Source: Closterium sp. NIES-65 (taxonomy: Eukaryota; Streptophyta; Zygnematophyceae; Desmidiales; Closteriaceae). Taken from it: a DNA stretch of 64,000 bases. Below the pieces are notes generated by a model. That model was not told the origin of the DNA. It saw nothing but the letters and a program-made list of their open reading frames with translations, and ran no database searches. The position numbers and the translations under genes are program-made. The DNA lies in NCBI GenBank assembly GCA_948144175.1, contig CANXME010002327.1, forward strand, positions 1,178,001 to 1,242,000, written 5' to 3'. Positions 48,612-59,364 of the stretch are shown one piece after another (position 1 is the stretch's first letter; each line of letters opens with the position of its first letter).

Positions 48612-49521
48612 TCAGCCCTTGCTCTCCGGTGACACAAGTCCCCAGCAAGCCTTCGGCGCCAGCTTCCCACCACGCTGCTGCTCGGGAACCATGAACTGCA
48701 CCACGCAGTCCCACACCCGCGCCAGCGTAAGGTCGGGCTTCTTCCCAGTCAGTAGCTGGTACGAAACGTCCCCGGCGGTGTCGTCGACCGCTCTAAGCTG
48801 CTGCGCACCCAGACAACATGTCGTAGAGCAAGGTGCCACCAGCGGTGCTATACGCCCATGTGCAGCATCGTCCGCATGGCCTCGACGACCGTGCGCATCT
48901 CCCGCTCAGCCATGCCATTCTGCTGCGGAGTGTAGCGGCACGTCAGGTTGTGGACGATGCCCTTCCGGTCGACGAAGTCGGTGAACGCCTTCCCGAGGAA
49001 CTCCCCTCCTCGATCGGAGCAAAGCGACAGCATCGACTTCTTCGTCTGTCGTTCCACCAGCACCAACCACTTCTGGAACTCCTGCAGCACGTTGCTCTTC
49101 TTAGCGACCGGCATTGCCCACACGAACCGAGTATGGCGATCCTTCAGCTTCAAAAAGTACAAGCTGCCATCCTTGGCAGCCACCCGAAATGGCCCGCATA
49201 AGTCAATGTGCACGACAGCCAGTGCCTCTGCTGCATCCGAGCCCTTGTCGGGGAAGGTGTGCCACGCCAGCTTTCCTCCGACGGTGGGTCTACTTCGGTC
49301 GACGACGTGATGTCAAGCCCAGTAGCAACGTCATGCTTCGCCGAGCTCTTGATCGTGTTGACGCTGACGTGCACAAGTCTCGCATGTAGCAGATCACGGG
49401 TCGACTTCGTCGCCGAGACGATCGTCCGCAGAGCCACCACCTCGGTCGACGGCGACCGCATCGAGCAGGGGCGAAGGTCGGTGCAAAGGACTCGTCCGGT
49501 GTAGCGTGCTCGACCGAGCAC
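48612..49521 (-). pseudogene. Family B integrase (B2)
   Basis: 49521-49150 has the zinc region remnant (ARLVHVSVNTIKSSAKHDVA). 49213-48848 is an open core: first Asp MHIDLCGPFRVAA, second Asp SLCSDRGGEFLGKAF, Glu PQQNGMAEREMRTVVEAM, so all three catalytic residues are present. 48839-48612 has the C-terminal block SYQLLTGKKPDLTLARVWDC. Frames change between segments. Confidence 0.84.
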
Positions 49522-49524
49522 CTC

Positions 49525-49923
49525 CTAGGTCGTGGTGACGAGGAGCATCTCGTCGCCATCGCCCTGCAGCTGCACTCCGCTCTCCTTCAGTTGGCCAGCT
49601 GATAGCAGATTCGCATGTACGCCCGAAACGTAGAGCACGTCGGGGATGAGGACCTGCTTCTCGGGCTTCCCTTGTAGAGCGACGATTCCTTGACCCTCGA
49701 CACGCTGCAGCGTCCTGTTGAATCCGCGTACGTGCTTCACTCCGTCGCTCGACCCCATGTCGACGAAGACCGCCTTCGTCCCCATCAAGTGGTGGGAGCA
49801 CCCGCTGTCGAGTAGCACCGCCATCGGGTTGGCCTGCATAGCTGCCGCCACAGCCTGGAAGTCCTCGCCAGCCTCCGGCGCCAGCGAGACTGACGGCTCC
49901 ACCATGCCGACCATCGAGCACAA
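49525..49923 (-). CDS. Family B aspartic protease segment (B2)
   Basis: A 132-codon open segment: SVSLAPEAGEDFQAVAAAMQ, active site VLLDSGCSHHLMG (catalytic Asp intact, unlike B1), VKHVRGFNRTLQRVEGQG, VLIPDVLYVSGVHANLLSAG and QLKESGVQLQGDGDEMLLV, ending in a stop. It would be part of the polyprotein rather than a separate gene. Confidence 0.83.
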   Translation of the reverse strand: MCSMVGMVEPSVSLAPEAGEDFQAVAAAMQANPMAVLLDSGCSHHLMGTKAVFVDMGSSDGVKHVRGFNRTLQRVEGQGIVALQGKPEKQVLIPDVLYVSGVHANLLSAGQLKESGVQLQGDGDEMLLVTTT

Positions 49924-50029
49924 CGCCTCCCCGTCGCCTCGGCCCTTGCCGCTGGAGCTGTTGACGTCCTTCGTCGACGACGCCTTCTTCGACGTCTACT
50001 TCTCCTTGCGCGGCTTTGCATCTTGATGG

Positions 50030-51000
50030 GGACGACGACTTGCCAATCGACCGCGACCTCCCTTGCTGTCGTCCTCGTCGCTGTCATTGCCGTCAGGGCA
50101 CTCGAAGGAGAGATGGTCGGGGTCGCCGCAGATCCAGCACTCCCGCCATCGATCACCACCTCGTCGACCCTTGTCTCGCGTCGACCGCTTTTCGTCGACG
50201 TCCTTCGTTGACCGCCCACCTCCGCTACCACCTCCGCCCGGCTTCCCGCGCTGCTCCTGCTGACAATTTGGCTTCGTCGGTGCAGCGTAACTCGCATGCG
50301 GAAGGAACTCCGTGGGTTGTTCTGCCTCATGCATCGCCTCATCCTGGAGGATGTAGCTGGTAAGGGAGTCCTCGTCGAGGGACTCAAGTGTGCCGGGCAC
50401 CATCGTAAACCTCTTCATGAGGCTGTAGTTGCGCGGCAAGCCCTTGAGGATGTGGGTGATGTAGGACGCCGTTGAGTATTCAGCGCCCGCCATCCTCATC
50501 TCAGCTAGGATACGTCAAGCTTGGCTGTAGTAGTCCGTCGCCAACTCCTGCTCGCCCATCCGAATGTGAGTCATCTTCTCCTCCAGCTGTCCGATGTACA
50601 GGTTGTCCATAGCCTGGTACATCAACACGATGAAGTGTCATGCCTAGTAACCAGCATCCAGTCGCTCTCGACAGCTCCTGAGCGCTAGCTGCACCACCGG
50701 CGAGCAGCACCTTGAGATGACCATGAATGTGAGCAAGTGAGCAGAACGAAACTCCCCGCGCAGCTCGACATCCTCCTCAGGCGGAATTGGCATGGTGCCG
50801 TCGGTGAAGCCCTTCGGCCGGGTGACCTCCAACTGGAGTTCGATCGACTCCCTCCAGGTGATGAGGTCCCGTCGACCTTGCAACGGTGCGACAGTGATCC
50901 GGTCCGGCAAGAACTTGAAGTAGCCATACGCCGGTGCAATCCCGCCCGCCGTCACATGCGTCGCCGCCGAGTGCCCTCCACCGCTTCGTAGAGGAGAGCG
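50030..51000 (-). pseudogene. Family B gag (B2)
   Basis: 50955-50644 is the N-terminus (MTAGGIAPAYGYFKFLPDRI, DLITWRESIELQLEVTRPKG, FRSAHLLTFMVISRCCSPVV), ending in TAG. 50499-49996 continues with YSTASYITHILKGLPRNYSL and SLDEDSLTSYILQDEAMHEA, the linker GGGGSGGGRS and zinc knuckle CWICGDPDHLSFEC (CX2CX4HX4C). Two stops and one frame change. Confidence 0.83.
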
Positions 51001-51446
51001 ACGTCGACACGCGAGCTGCCTTCAGCTGCCGTCGACCACTGCACTCGCGCCTGGATTCCGTCGACACCACCGTCGACCTTGATCACCCCTCTCTGCCTCG
51101 TGCCTTTGCTGCCGCTAACTCGTGCACCACCGTCGACCTCATCGTCGATGCCACCTTCGTTGCGCACCGGTCGAGGAGATGCAGGACGGGAAGGGTGTTC
51201 CATCGCCCATTGCGACCGGATGCCCAACTCAACGATCAGCAAGGGGATCGTCCCGTACTCGCCATCCACGTGGCGTTTCCTCACATCAGCCAAGCGTGTC
51301 TCCAACGTGTCCGCTACACCGGCATCAGCTACGGGGCCAACCATGGTGACTATTGCTGTTGCCGGCCTACGAACAACTTAGTAGGTGCAAAAGTCGGCTC
51401 CAATCTGAAGGTAATCTGTAGAGCCGTCCACTCTCACCGCGCCGTA

Positions 51447-52456
51447 TGGAGAATCACTCTACAATGGTAGTGAGCTAGACTACGGGGATTGGCACGAACT
51501 ACTATGAGTGATCGTAGCTTTGCTTAGTTTCTTAGTGCTCGCACATTCACGGGAGGAATCAGCAAGAGTTTCCACTAGGCAAAGTCGAAATTACGGAATG
51601 ATAGAACAAGAAATGACAACAATGACTTCATCAGGCACCTAGCAACTCTGCAGCTAGCCTGGTTGACCGCCAGCACTGCTTTGTCGACCGCCTACCAGCG
51701 TTGCGTAGAGGAGCCGCGCCAGCACTGCGGAAAGGCGACCTGCCAACAGGGCAGGTCGACGCCCTGCCAACGCTGCAGCAGAGCGGCTGTCCAGCGTTGC
51801 CCCGTAGAACACAACAGTGCGCACGCTCGCAGGTGCGCGCAGATGATTGGCCCGACTTGCCTCGTTGGGCATCCGTTGGTTGTTGTCTGTGCTTGACGAG
51901 CCACATCGACTTCGGGATACCAGCCCGCAGTCGCCTGTGCCATCGCGACCTCGACGACGTTCGTGTGCCTCCGCAGAACTCGTCGAGCAGGCTACCCGGT
52001 CGACCTGGTCGACCACCAGGTGCTTCCGGTCGACCACCACTGCCTCTGGTCGACCACCAGGTCCTTCTAGTCGACCAATAGGTGCCCTTGGTTGACCACA
52101 GCTCCCGTCGAGCTACCCCCTGGTTGATGGACCCCTTCCGTCAACCAGAACCGTCAGCGGTTGTCGCTGAGCTCCCCTCGTCGACCGCTGCTCACTTGTC
52201 AGGTCGGCGGACTACTCAATCGACCTCCCGGTCGAACTGCCCCTCCTGGCCGACAACCCACCCGTCGCCCAGACCAGTTAGTTGTAGCTGTCGAGCTCCC
52301 TAGTCGACAGCAGCAGCACAGCAGTCCCCTGCAGCTCGACGATACCTGTTGAGCAGCTCTCCCACTATGAACGGTCGGCTGCTACTCCCGTACATCCGAC
52401 CAAGTCGCCGGCAATGCCCAAGCGAGGGCGGGGCCAACACTCCATTCCTGTTAACA
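51447..52456 (-). repeat. 5' LTR of B2
   Basis: About 1.0 kb, sense strand TGTTAACAGGAATGG...ATTCTCCA. It contains the family B LTR start block (antisense GAGGGCGGGGCC at 52429) and the GTTGGCAAGCC-type tandem units in antisense at 51660-51800. The primer region on the minus strand differs from that of B1, so the two copies may use different tRNAs. Confidence 0.75.
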
Positions 52457-53594
52457 CAGCATGTGTACATTATGGTTAAATATGCATACAAATGGAAATT
52501 ATATGAAAATGGTTGGCTCTTTTATCATGTAAGGAATTAGAGAAAATACGTAGTACTACTCAATCAACTATTAAATATTATGTATTGACGGAGCGTACTT
52601 TTCCAATCAATGTTCGCGGCTCGCACGATGGTGGCGTCTGGTTCGCTCGAGCAACCTAGGAGCGGAATCATCTCGTGACTTGTAGGTTACCTCGTCTGGG
52701 TAACCTCGAGGTCACAACAACTATGAGGTTACCCACAAGAATCATATACGGAGTCCTCTAGGTTACCCACATCGGGGAAACCCGGGGGAAACCCTCGATT
52801 AGGATTTTGCAGCCCCAATTGTTGGGATGAGTTAGCTGGGTCAGGCAAGGTGGGACAGATGATTTAACCTAATCCGATATGATGTCAAGGAAAGAAGGAA
52901 TGACTTATACGAAACATGGCTGTCGTTTCAAATAAAGCGACCCCATTTTGAACCTTAAAAAAAAAAACAAAACAAAAAAAAAAACAAAGACACATTGGCT
53001 GCAAAACGCCAACTATTCGCCTTCTTGCGATGCTCAGTGTTTACGAAAATATATGTCTGAGCTGTCAGGGTTGGCAAATTGAAATCAGGGCTGCTTTTTT
53101 CTTCTTCTTTCTTTCCGGTTTAGCGAGGAAAACAGTTAGGTGGGTGGTTGAATGTGTTTGATGCGGGGGATTGGCTGGATTGGGCTGAGTGCATGTTGCG
53201 TTTCTCCTAAGTGCGTAAGGGGCAAGAGAAAGGGTTAGGTGGTGTGCGAAGGGGGGGGGGGCTAGGTGAGTGGGGGCTATATTGTGTGAGGCGTAACGGA
53301 CTGCGGCTCGTTCACATAAGAGAAAGGGGGGAGGAAATGGTGGGAAGGGCTATTCATGAGAGGAACGATAGCGGCACGGGTGAGTGGGGGAGAAGTTGGG
53401 CGTGGGCTGCGAAAGCTAAGGACGTGTCAACTCCTATTACATTGGCACAAACGATCCTGCGCAGGATCGTTTTATGACGGCCTATAAAACAATATAGAAA
53501 TTTTTTGTTGCTTCTAGCCTAATTTCAGTGCGGTGGCCGATCGAAATATGAACTAAAATTAATGATTGTGACAAGATTCGGAAAAGGGCGAATG
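52457..53594. other. Non-element island, possible host DNA
   Basis: AT-richer sequence without LTR, primer site or retroelement domain. It contains GGTTACC words, partly as hairpins (52685-52760), an A-rich tract at 52958-52983 that could be a retroposon tail, a 24-bp perfect palindrome at 53449-53472, and an open frame at 53211-53477 (88 codons, glycine/arginine-rich) that I do not consider a gene. Confidence 0.5.
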
Positions 53595-53595
53595 T

Positions 53596-53932
53596 AAATT
53601 TAATGAGGCATTTCCCTCTTATCCCTCGGCAGATCCACAGGCCTGTTGCCTAGTCTCATTTCATCCATCTCAATCTGAGTTCCCGCCCACCGCACCCCCT
53701 AGCGCATAGACGTTTAGCTTGCATGTTGTTTCTTCTCGTAATTTGAATATATTTTGTGCCATGTATCAGTGCTGATGGTAATATGACGACTGCATTGCAG
53801 ACCCCTTGTAGAGTCTTGTCACAATTGCGCGATCAATCGTGGAAAACAAAAAGAAGTTGACGCATCCTAATCAAATTCGAGGTGAGGGGGCGCGTCACTA
53901 ACATTTCAAGAGATTTTCACTAGAAAGCTATG
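53596..53932 (+). repeat. Direct repeat X, left copy
   Basis: About 337 bp, from AAATTTAATGAGG to AGCTATG, repeated at 59025-59364 in the same orientation with roughly 5% differences. Element D begins at 53931, within its last bases. Confidence 0.9.
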
Positions 53933-54058
53933 TCAGATTCAAGAAGAGTGAATGCACAAGGAAAATGGGTGGGTACAAGTAGGAAAACCTAAAACTGTTG
54001 TACCCCATAGGAACTACCCCACTACAGCCTAAACAGACTATAGCATATAAGTTTGACA
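53931..54058 (-). repeat. 3' LTR of D
   Basis: A 128 bp LTR, sense TGTCAAACTTATATGC...GAATCTGACA, next to the purine-tract complement CACCCCCGTAAG at 54059. It carries the outer inverted repeat GGGTACAA/TTGTACCC but a changed inner part. Confidence 0.87.
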
Positions 54059-54309
54059 CACCCCCGTAAGAAAACTGGGGGAGAGCAAGGGGTCACAAGA
54101 TTAGTCAAGAAAAGCAAAGCAAGCCCAAGGTGGATTACAACGTCACCACACATTCTGAGCACAAGCAGATGGCCAAAAGGCCAGTTCACATGCAGAGTTA
54201 TACAACACTGATCAAAACCTAGCAAGTGAAAGCATGCAGGTATAGATATATAGATCACAGTACAAGCGAAGTCAAGAAGTGAGCAAGTGAGGCAAGGTAG
54301 GCACAAGGC

Positions 54310-55925
54310 CTAGAACAGTACAGAAACGCTGATGATCACAAGGCGGAAGTGCCTTGGTGAAGATATCAGTAGTGTTCGCTCGAGAGGCCACGTAAGCAAG
54401 GCAAAGCTGACCGCGCTACAGCAACTCTCGAGCAAGAAAATAGCAAAGGGCGATGTGCTTCGTTCTGTGCTCCAGTCTATGCTCCTAAAACAAGGCTAGC
54501 ATGGCCTTGTTGTCGACGTACAGAACTAGAGGAGAACGAGGCGCCTCTCCCAAGTCGGTCAGCAGGTAGGTGAGCCAGTATAACTCCTATGCAGCCATGG
54601 CCACTGCGTAGATCTTAGCCTCACAACTAGAGTTGAGAACAGAAGACAAGTGGGTAGACCGCCACGAAACAGAGCTGGAGCCAAGGCTGAAGGTGTAACC
54701 CTGTGACGACCGCTGCGTAGCCAAGTCGTCAACCCACGAAGTCTCTGCGTGACTAGTGAGGACAACTCGAGCCCGTCCTTCAAGCACTAGCCCCATGCCC
54801 GACGTACTGCACAGGTAGCACAACACCCTCTTCGCTGCAGCCATGTGCTCTGGTCGGTGTCTCCCAGGAGCAACTTAGCGTGGCAAGATGCTAAGAGGGT
54901 ATGCCAAGTTAGGTCGATTGCAGGTCATCAGGTACATGAGGCAGCGAACAAGCTCTGGGTATGGGCCACTCGGCTATACGGACTCATCCAAAGGCAGAAC
55001 TGGAGCGAGTGGCTAGTAGACAGAGGAGTGGCCTGAGGCGAGGAGTACGTGAAGTCGAAGCGCTGAAGGACCTGCTGCACCATGTGTGACTGAGTGAGGG
55101 TAATGGTGCGCCGTGCTTTGTCCCGGGTGATCTGCAAGCCAAGATAGCTGCGCAGCTCACCCAGGTCTGTGCACGTTTGTCTCTTCTGCAGCTCCGACTT
55201 CACGTGGATGGGTCCCTCATTGTCAGCAGTGGCAAAGACCAAGTCGTCAACGTACACGAGGATGTAGAACGGCGACAGCGAAGTGTCGGTGCGCAGAAAC
55301 AGCGACAGGTCAGCAGTAGAAGGAGCAAACCCAAGAGCCGCAAGTGTCGTCCTCAGTGTGTCCTGCCACTCACGTGGCACCTGGCAAAGACCGTAGACTG
55401 GCCGCCGGAGGCTCCACTGGGTACCAGGGGGAAACGACCCAGTGAAGCCAGGTGGGCGGCGCAGCCAGATCTCCTCGTGCAGGCCGCCTTGCAAGAAAGC
55501 TGTGCTGAAGTCAAGGGAGTGAAGCTCGTAGTCACGCTGAGCAGCGACGTGCAGCAAAACCCGAAGAGTGGTCATCTTCGGGGTTGGGAAGAAGGTCTGG
55601 AAGAAGTCAGTTCCCTGTCGCTGACTGAAGCCTCAAGCAACGTAACGCGCGTTGAAGACTGGCGGAGAACCCGGCAGCCGCTTCACCCTAAAAATCCACA
55701 TGCCACTTACAATGTTTGCCCCATGAGGGGGAAACTCGTCAACGTAGGTGTCTGTGGACTTCAAGGATGCCATCTCTGCATCCATGGCTGATTGCCACTA
55801 AGAGGAGTAGGGACCCTCTATCGCCTCTGCGTAAGAGCGCGGGGTCGGGATGTCTGGTGCATCCGGGTCTCCCCCAGGTGCAATCAGCATGGACACGAGA
55901 TGAGGTACAGCGGCTGCAAAGCACT
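54310..55925 (-). pseudogene. Family A RT and RNase H (D)
   Basis: RT is in frame 55575-54928: MTTLRVLLHVAAQRDYELHS, FLQGGLHEEIWLRRPPGFTG, YILVYVDDLVFATADN (YVDD intact), GELRSYLGLQITRD. A frameshift lies at about 54990. The N-terminal RT block (KSTDTYVDEFPPHGANIV-like) is at 55800-55690. RNase H is at 54844-54587 (AAKRVLCYLCSTSGMGLVLE, YTFSLGSSSVSW, NSSCEAKIYAVAMAA), with its end at 54560-54330 broken by stops. Confidence 0.82.
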
Positions 55926-57126
55926 TTAACTCCTCCTGCCTGTCCTCAAGGACGTCCGTGCCAAGAGCACACTCACCCCCGATGGACGGGGGACAGACAG
56001 ACTAAGACTAGCTAGGTCTGTACGAAAGCGCCTCTCCAGCTGGAGACGAGTAGCGCGGATCCAAGGGATCAAGACATCAAGGACCTCACCACAAGGGGAA
56101 GACCGTGGTGTAACGCGTGTACTCGTCAACTACCAGTTGAAAGTAGCGCTCTCCGCCCTGTCCACGGACGGGGGCTGGGCCCCACTTGTCCACGTGAAGG
56201 GTCTGTAGAGGAGCCTCCGTCGGGGGAAACTCAGAGGAGTGAGGGGCGGCGCGCTGCCGCCCCTCGACACAAGGAAGGTAGGGAGGGGCAGGGGACTGTG
56301 GTAGGGGAGGCAGTAACCTGGGGAGACCAGAGACAAGGCAGCGGGAGTGCATGCCACGAAGGTGCTACATCAAAGGGTGACCAAGGCGGTGGTGCCAGAG
56401 GACCGTCCGGTGCGACAAGGTGCGAGACGAGCAGGGGGCAGACAACTGACCTGACGCAGACGCAGACGCAACTACCTGAGGGGACTCAGTGGTCAGTGTG
56501 TATAGGTCCGACCCTGGCTGCCGAGTGAAGGTACCCAGGTGACGACCCGTTTGAGCACACGAGCAGTGTGTCACACGCTCATTGGCAGGGGTGAACTGGT
56601 GAACACCCGCGTCCTGGAGCGCAAAACCCGCCACCAAGTTCATAGAGAATGAGGGGAGGTAAAGACCCAACAATGTGCCAAATGGGACAGCAGGACAAGA
56701 GAGGGCAGTGGTGGAGGTCGCAAGGACTGGACCCCCGGAGGGGTCAGCCAGAGAGACAACAACCGGACGAGGGAACTGTGCAAGGGCAGTGTGGTCGCGA
56801 AAGAAACAGCAGGAAGCACCTGAATCCAGTGTGAGGGTGTGCAATGCCTTAGCAGACGCAGTACCAGAGGGTGCAGACTCACGAGTACTTGAAGCAGCAG
56901 ACTCACCTAGAGCAGCAGACGCACTAGCACTTAGACCGACAGCCTCACTGGTCTCAATGCTCGGGTCGGGCGGGACACACAGGTAATAGTCACCCTCAGC
57001 ACTAATAGTCAATGCATACATGGCACCAAGGATAGCATCAAAGTCAAGAGCAAAGATATTAATGTTCTTCTTAAGCAGATCAGTCCAGTGGGGCAGCTCG
57101 AAGGCATCAGGGAACTGTGCACGCAA
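55926..57126 (-). pseudogene. Family A protease and truncated integrase (D)
   Basis: 57126-56365: DAFELPHWTDLLKKNINIFA, LAAM-type block AMYALTISAEGDYYLCVPPD, protease FTLD-like TLTLDSGASCCFF, then RTLSHRTVLWHHRLGHP. 56352-56086: CLPCVEG-like YLPCVEGRQRAAPHSSEFPP and LHVDKWGPAPVRG (first Asp). 56129-55926 reaches RLQLERRFRTDL and jumps to the hinge block PSGVSVLLARTSLR (shifted frame), so the rest of the core is deleted. Confidence 0.82.
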
Positions 57127-57890
57127 GGTGCCGTCGAGACGAGAGAAGCAGCGCTTGTGCGTGTCGGGCCTCCCACAAATCTGACCAGCGCTGTCACCTG
57201 TGCGGATGACAAACGGGCAGGTACCTCCATCCCGAGACCCCCCATGCTGAGAGTACCACTCACGAAGCTGCTGGGGCGACGGGGTCTCGCTGAGACGCTG
57301 CTGCTGGCGCTGGACATCGCCAGAACCTCCACGCTGCGCCGGTCCACCCCGACCACCACCTTCGCCGCCGCCACCACGCCCACTGCCGCCACCACCACCT
57401 CCTCCACCCCAGCCTCCTCCACCACCGCTGCCGCCACCACCACCGTTGCCGCCACCACCCCCGCCGCCGCCACTGGCCCCTCTAGCCCCGCCACCACCTC
57501 CACCACCGCCACCGCCCCCACCGCCTCAACCGCCCCCACCACCGCCTCCCCCGCCGTCACCTCCACCACCCTTGCCCCCCTTGCCCTGCCGCCCTTGTGC
57601 CTCTCACTAGGAGCAGACGCAGCCCCGACTTCCTCAGCACCAAGGTAGTCGACAGCGGCAGCAGAGGCGACAGAGGGGAGAATGGGGGGAGGGGAACACC
57701 CCATAAAGAAAGGCGTGCGAGGGTCGCCACGAGAGGCACCTACAGCGACTATGCTAGCCTCAGCTGCAAGCAGATGCTTCTCGAGCAGGTCAACGGTGAG
57801 CTCGGTGAGGCAGAGGGCGAGAAAGTGGTTCCTGACTGCGCGAAGAGAGTCAGGGAGATGGGTGACTTGGTGGTAGAGAACGAGGTACAT

Positions 57891-57931
<41 letters not shown>

Positions 57932-58390
57932 CTTGGCGAGAAACTCAGTAGGAAGGGCGGCTCGGTAGCGAGTGTCACTAGTGCGGAGGTGAGAAATGAG
58001 GTCAACGACTGTGGGAAAGGCGGCCAGATCGGGGAAAAGATAGGGCAATGAGAGACGACTGGTCGTAGCAGAGGCAAGCAAGGAGTAGCGCGCTACTATA
58101 GCATCGTACAGTGCCTTAGCAGTCTTGTGCTGGCCAAAATGTGCGCGCTCATCTAACGGCAGATGGCTGCGCATGGCTAGGCGAGCGTGAGCGTCATGAG
58201 TCTGCCACTGGGAGCGAGCAGTACTGTCAACAGTCTTAGTAGGTGCGGGAGCGGTTCCGGACGCGTGATCATACAGCGAGATATCGTCCTTAGCAATGAT
58301 CTGTAGGAACAGGTGCAGGTCATCGAGCCAGGCATCAAACTAAATTGGACGGCCCTCAACATCGAAACAGAGAACACTGGGACTAGCCAT
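57009..58390 (-). pseudogene. Family A gag (D)
   Basis: ATG 58390 (MASPSVLCFDVEGRPI), then an in-frame TAG after 16 codons. 58174-57930: DERAHFGQHKTAKALYDAIV, LPYLFPDLAAFPTVVDLISH. A 35-base homopolymer (plus-strand G, 57895-57929) follows, after which the frame at 57890-57009 reads MYLVLYHQVTHLPDSLRAVR, LLEKHLLAAEASIVAVGASR, the glycine/valine-rich tail region (57300-57590) and a zinc-finger-like block near 57170-57210. Confidence 0.82.
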
Positions 58391-58907
58391 GGTGGCAGCA
58401 GTAGCAGTAGCAGCAGTAGTAGTAGGAACAGCAGTAGCAGCAAGAACAGGAGCAGCAGTAGCTGTAGGTGGGGCAATGTTACAGTAGGGCAGCACGGCTC
58501 GGGCAGGGCGGCGCGAATCGGGCAGGGCGGTGCGGCGCGGCTCAGGCAGACAGGGCGGCACGACGGCGGGCCTGCGCGCTGTTTGCGGCCGCGCGTAGGC
58601 TGCTGCTGCGCGCGGGCCGCGGTTGGGCGTAGGCGGCGGCTGGGCGCGGCTGCAGCAGCCAGCGTGCGGGCAGAGGCTGCGCGAGGCGGCGGCCTACGTG
58701 CGGGGCGGCAGTGGCCTAGCAGGCTGCGCGCGGGCGGCTAAAAAGCTGCGCGTGCGCGGTTTGAGGGGCAGGGCGCATGAGGGCGCGCGAGCAGAGAGAG
58801 GCGCACGAGGGCGCAAGGAAGGCAGGGCGCACGAGGGCGCTTCTAGTGGAACAGTGGGCCCGTAGCACTAAGCGGTCCTAGGTGGCTAACCTAGGCTCGT
58901 TATACCA
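58391..58907 (-). other. Leader of D
   Basis: GC-rich, about 0.5 kb, with weak repeats around GCGGCTGGGCGCGGCTG and GCGCACGAGGGCGC. It is shorter than the other family A leaders. The primer site complement CTCGTTATACCA is at 58896-58907. Confidence 0.65.
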
Positions 58908-59029
58908 TGTGAGAATCAAGAAGAAGGAATGCACTAGGAAAGGGGTGGGTACAAGTAGGAAAACCTAAAACTGTTGTACCCCATAGGAACTACCCCACTC
59001 CAGCCCAAACAGACTACAGCATATAAATT
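58908..59029 (-). repeat. 5' LTR of D, end missing
   Basis: Starts TGTGAGAATCAAG. It matches 53931-54058 but stops at CATATAAA(TTT), where repeat X begins. Confidence 0.85.
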
Positions 59030-59364
59030 TAATGAGGAGGCATTTCCCTCTTATCCCTCGGCACATCCACAGGCCTGCCGCCTAGTCTCATTTCATCCAT
59101 CTCAATCTGAGTTCCCGCCCGCCGCACCCCCTAGCACGTAGACATTTAGCTTGCATGTTGTTTGTTCTCGTAATTTGAATATATTTTGTGCCATGTATCA
59201 GTGGTGATGGTAATATGTCGACTGCATTGCAGGCCCCTTGTAGAGTCTTGTCACAATTGCGCGATCAATCGTCGAAATCAAAAGGAACTTGACCCGTCCT
59301 AATCAAATTCGAGGTGAGGGGGCACGTCACTAACATTTCAAGAGATTTTCACTAGACAGCTATG
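59025..59364 (+). repeat. Direct repeat X, right copy
   Basis: Matches 53596-53932 and continues past the insertion point as AGCTATGACGCGG, so it shows the uninterrupted sequence. It has a 3-base insertion (GAGGAGGCA against GAGGCA) and scattered substitutions. Confidence 0.9.

Larger units (their letters stand above)
46801..52456 (-). mobile_element. Copia family B element B2, 3' part missing
   Basis: Minus-strand element: 5' LTR 51447-52456, leader, gag 50955 downwards, protease, integrase, RT to 46909, truncated at 46801 by K. RNase H and 3' LTR are lost. It is the best guide to the family B protein order. Matches to B1 were used to recognise the pieces of B1. Confidence 0.85.
53931..59029 (-). 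mobile_element. Copia family A element D, internally deleted
   Basis: LTRs are 53931-54058 and 58908-59029. The right LTR lacks its last about 8 bp (relatives end AAGTTTGACA; here AAATTTAATGAGG of repeat X follows). Order on minus: leader, gag 58390, glycine-rich tail, protease, partial integrase, then a jump near 56000 to the hinge block LEDRQEEL, RT and RNase H. About 2 kb (integrase Asp-2 to hinge) is deleted. Confidence 0.87.

Noticed and set aside
53211..53477. An 88-codon frame in the non-element island as a possible host gene.
   Set aside because: Glycine/arginine-rich, no recognisable domain, ends in a palindrome, and no supporting splice or codon evidence.
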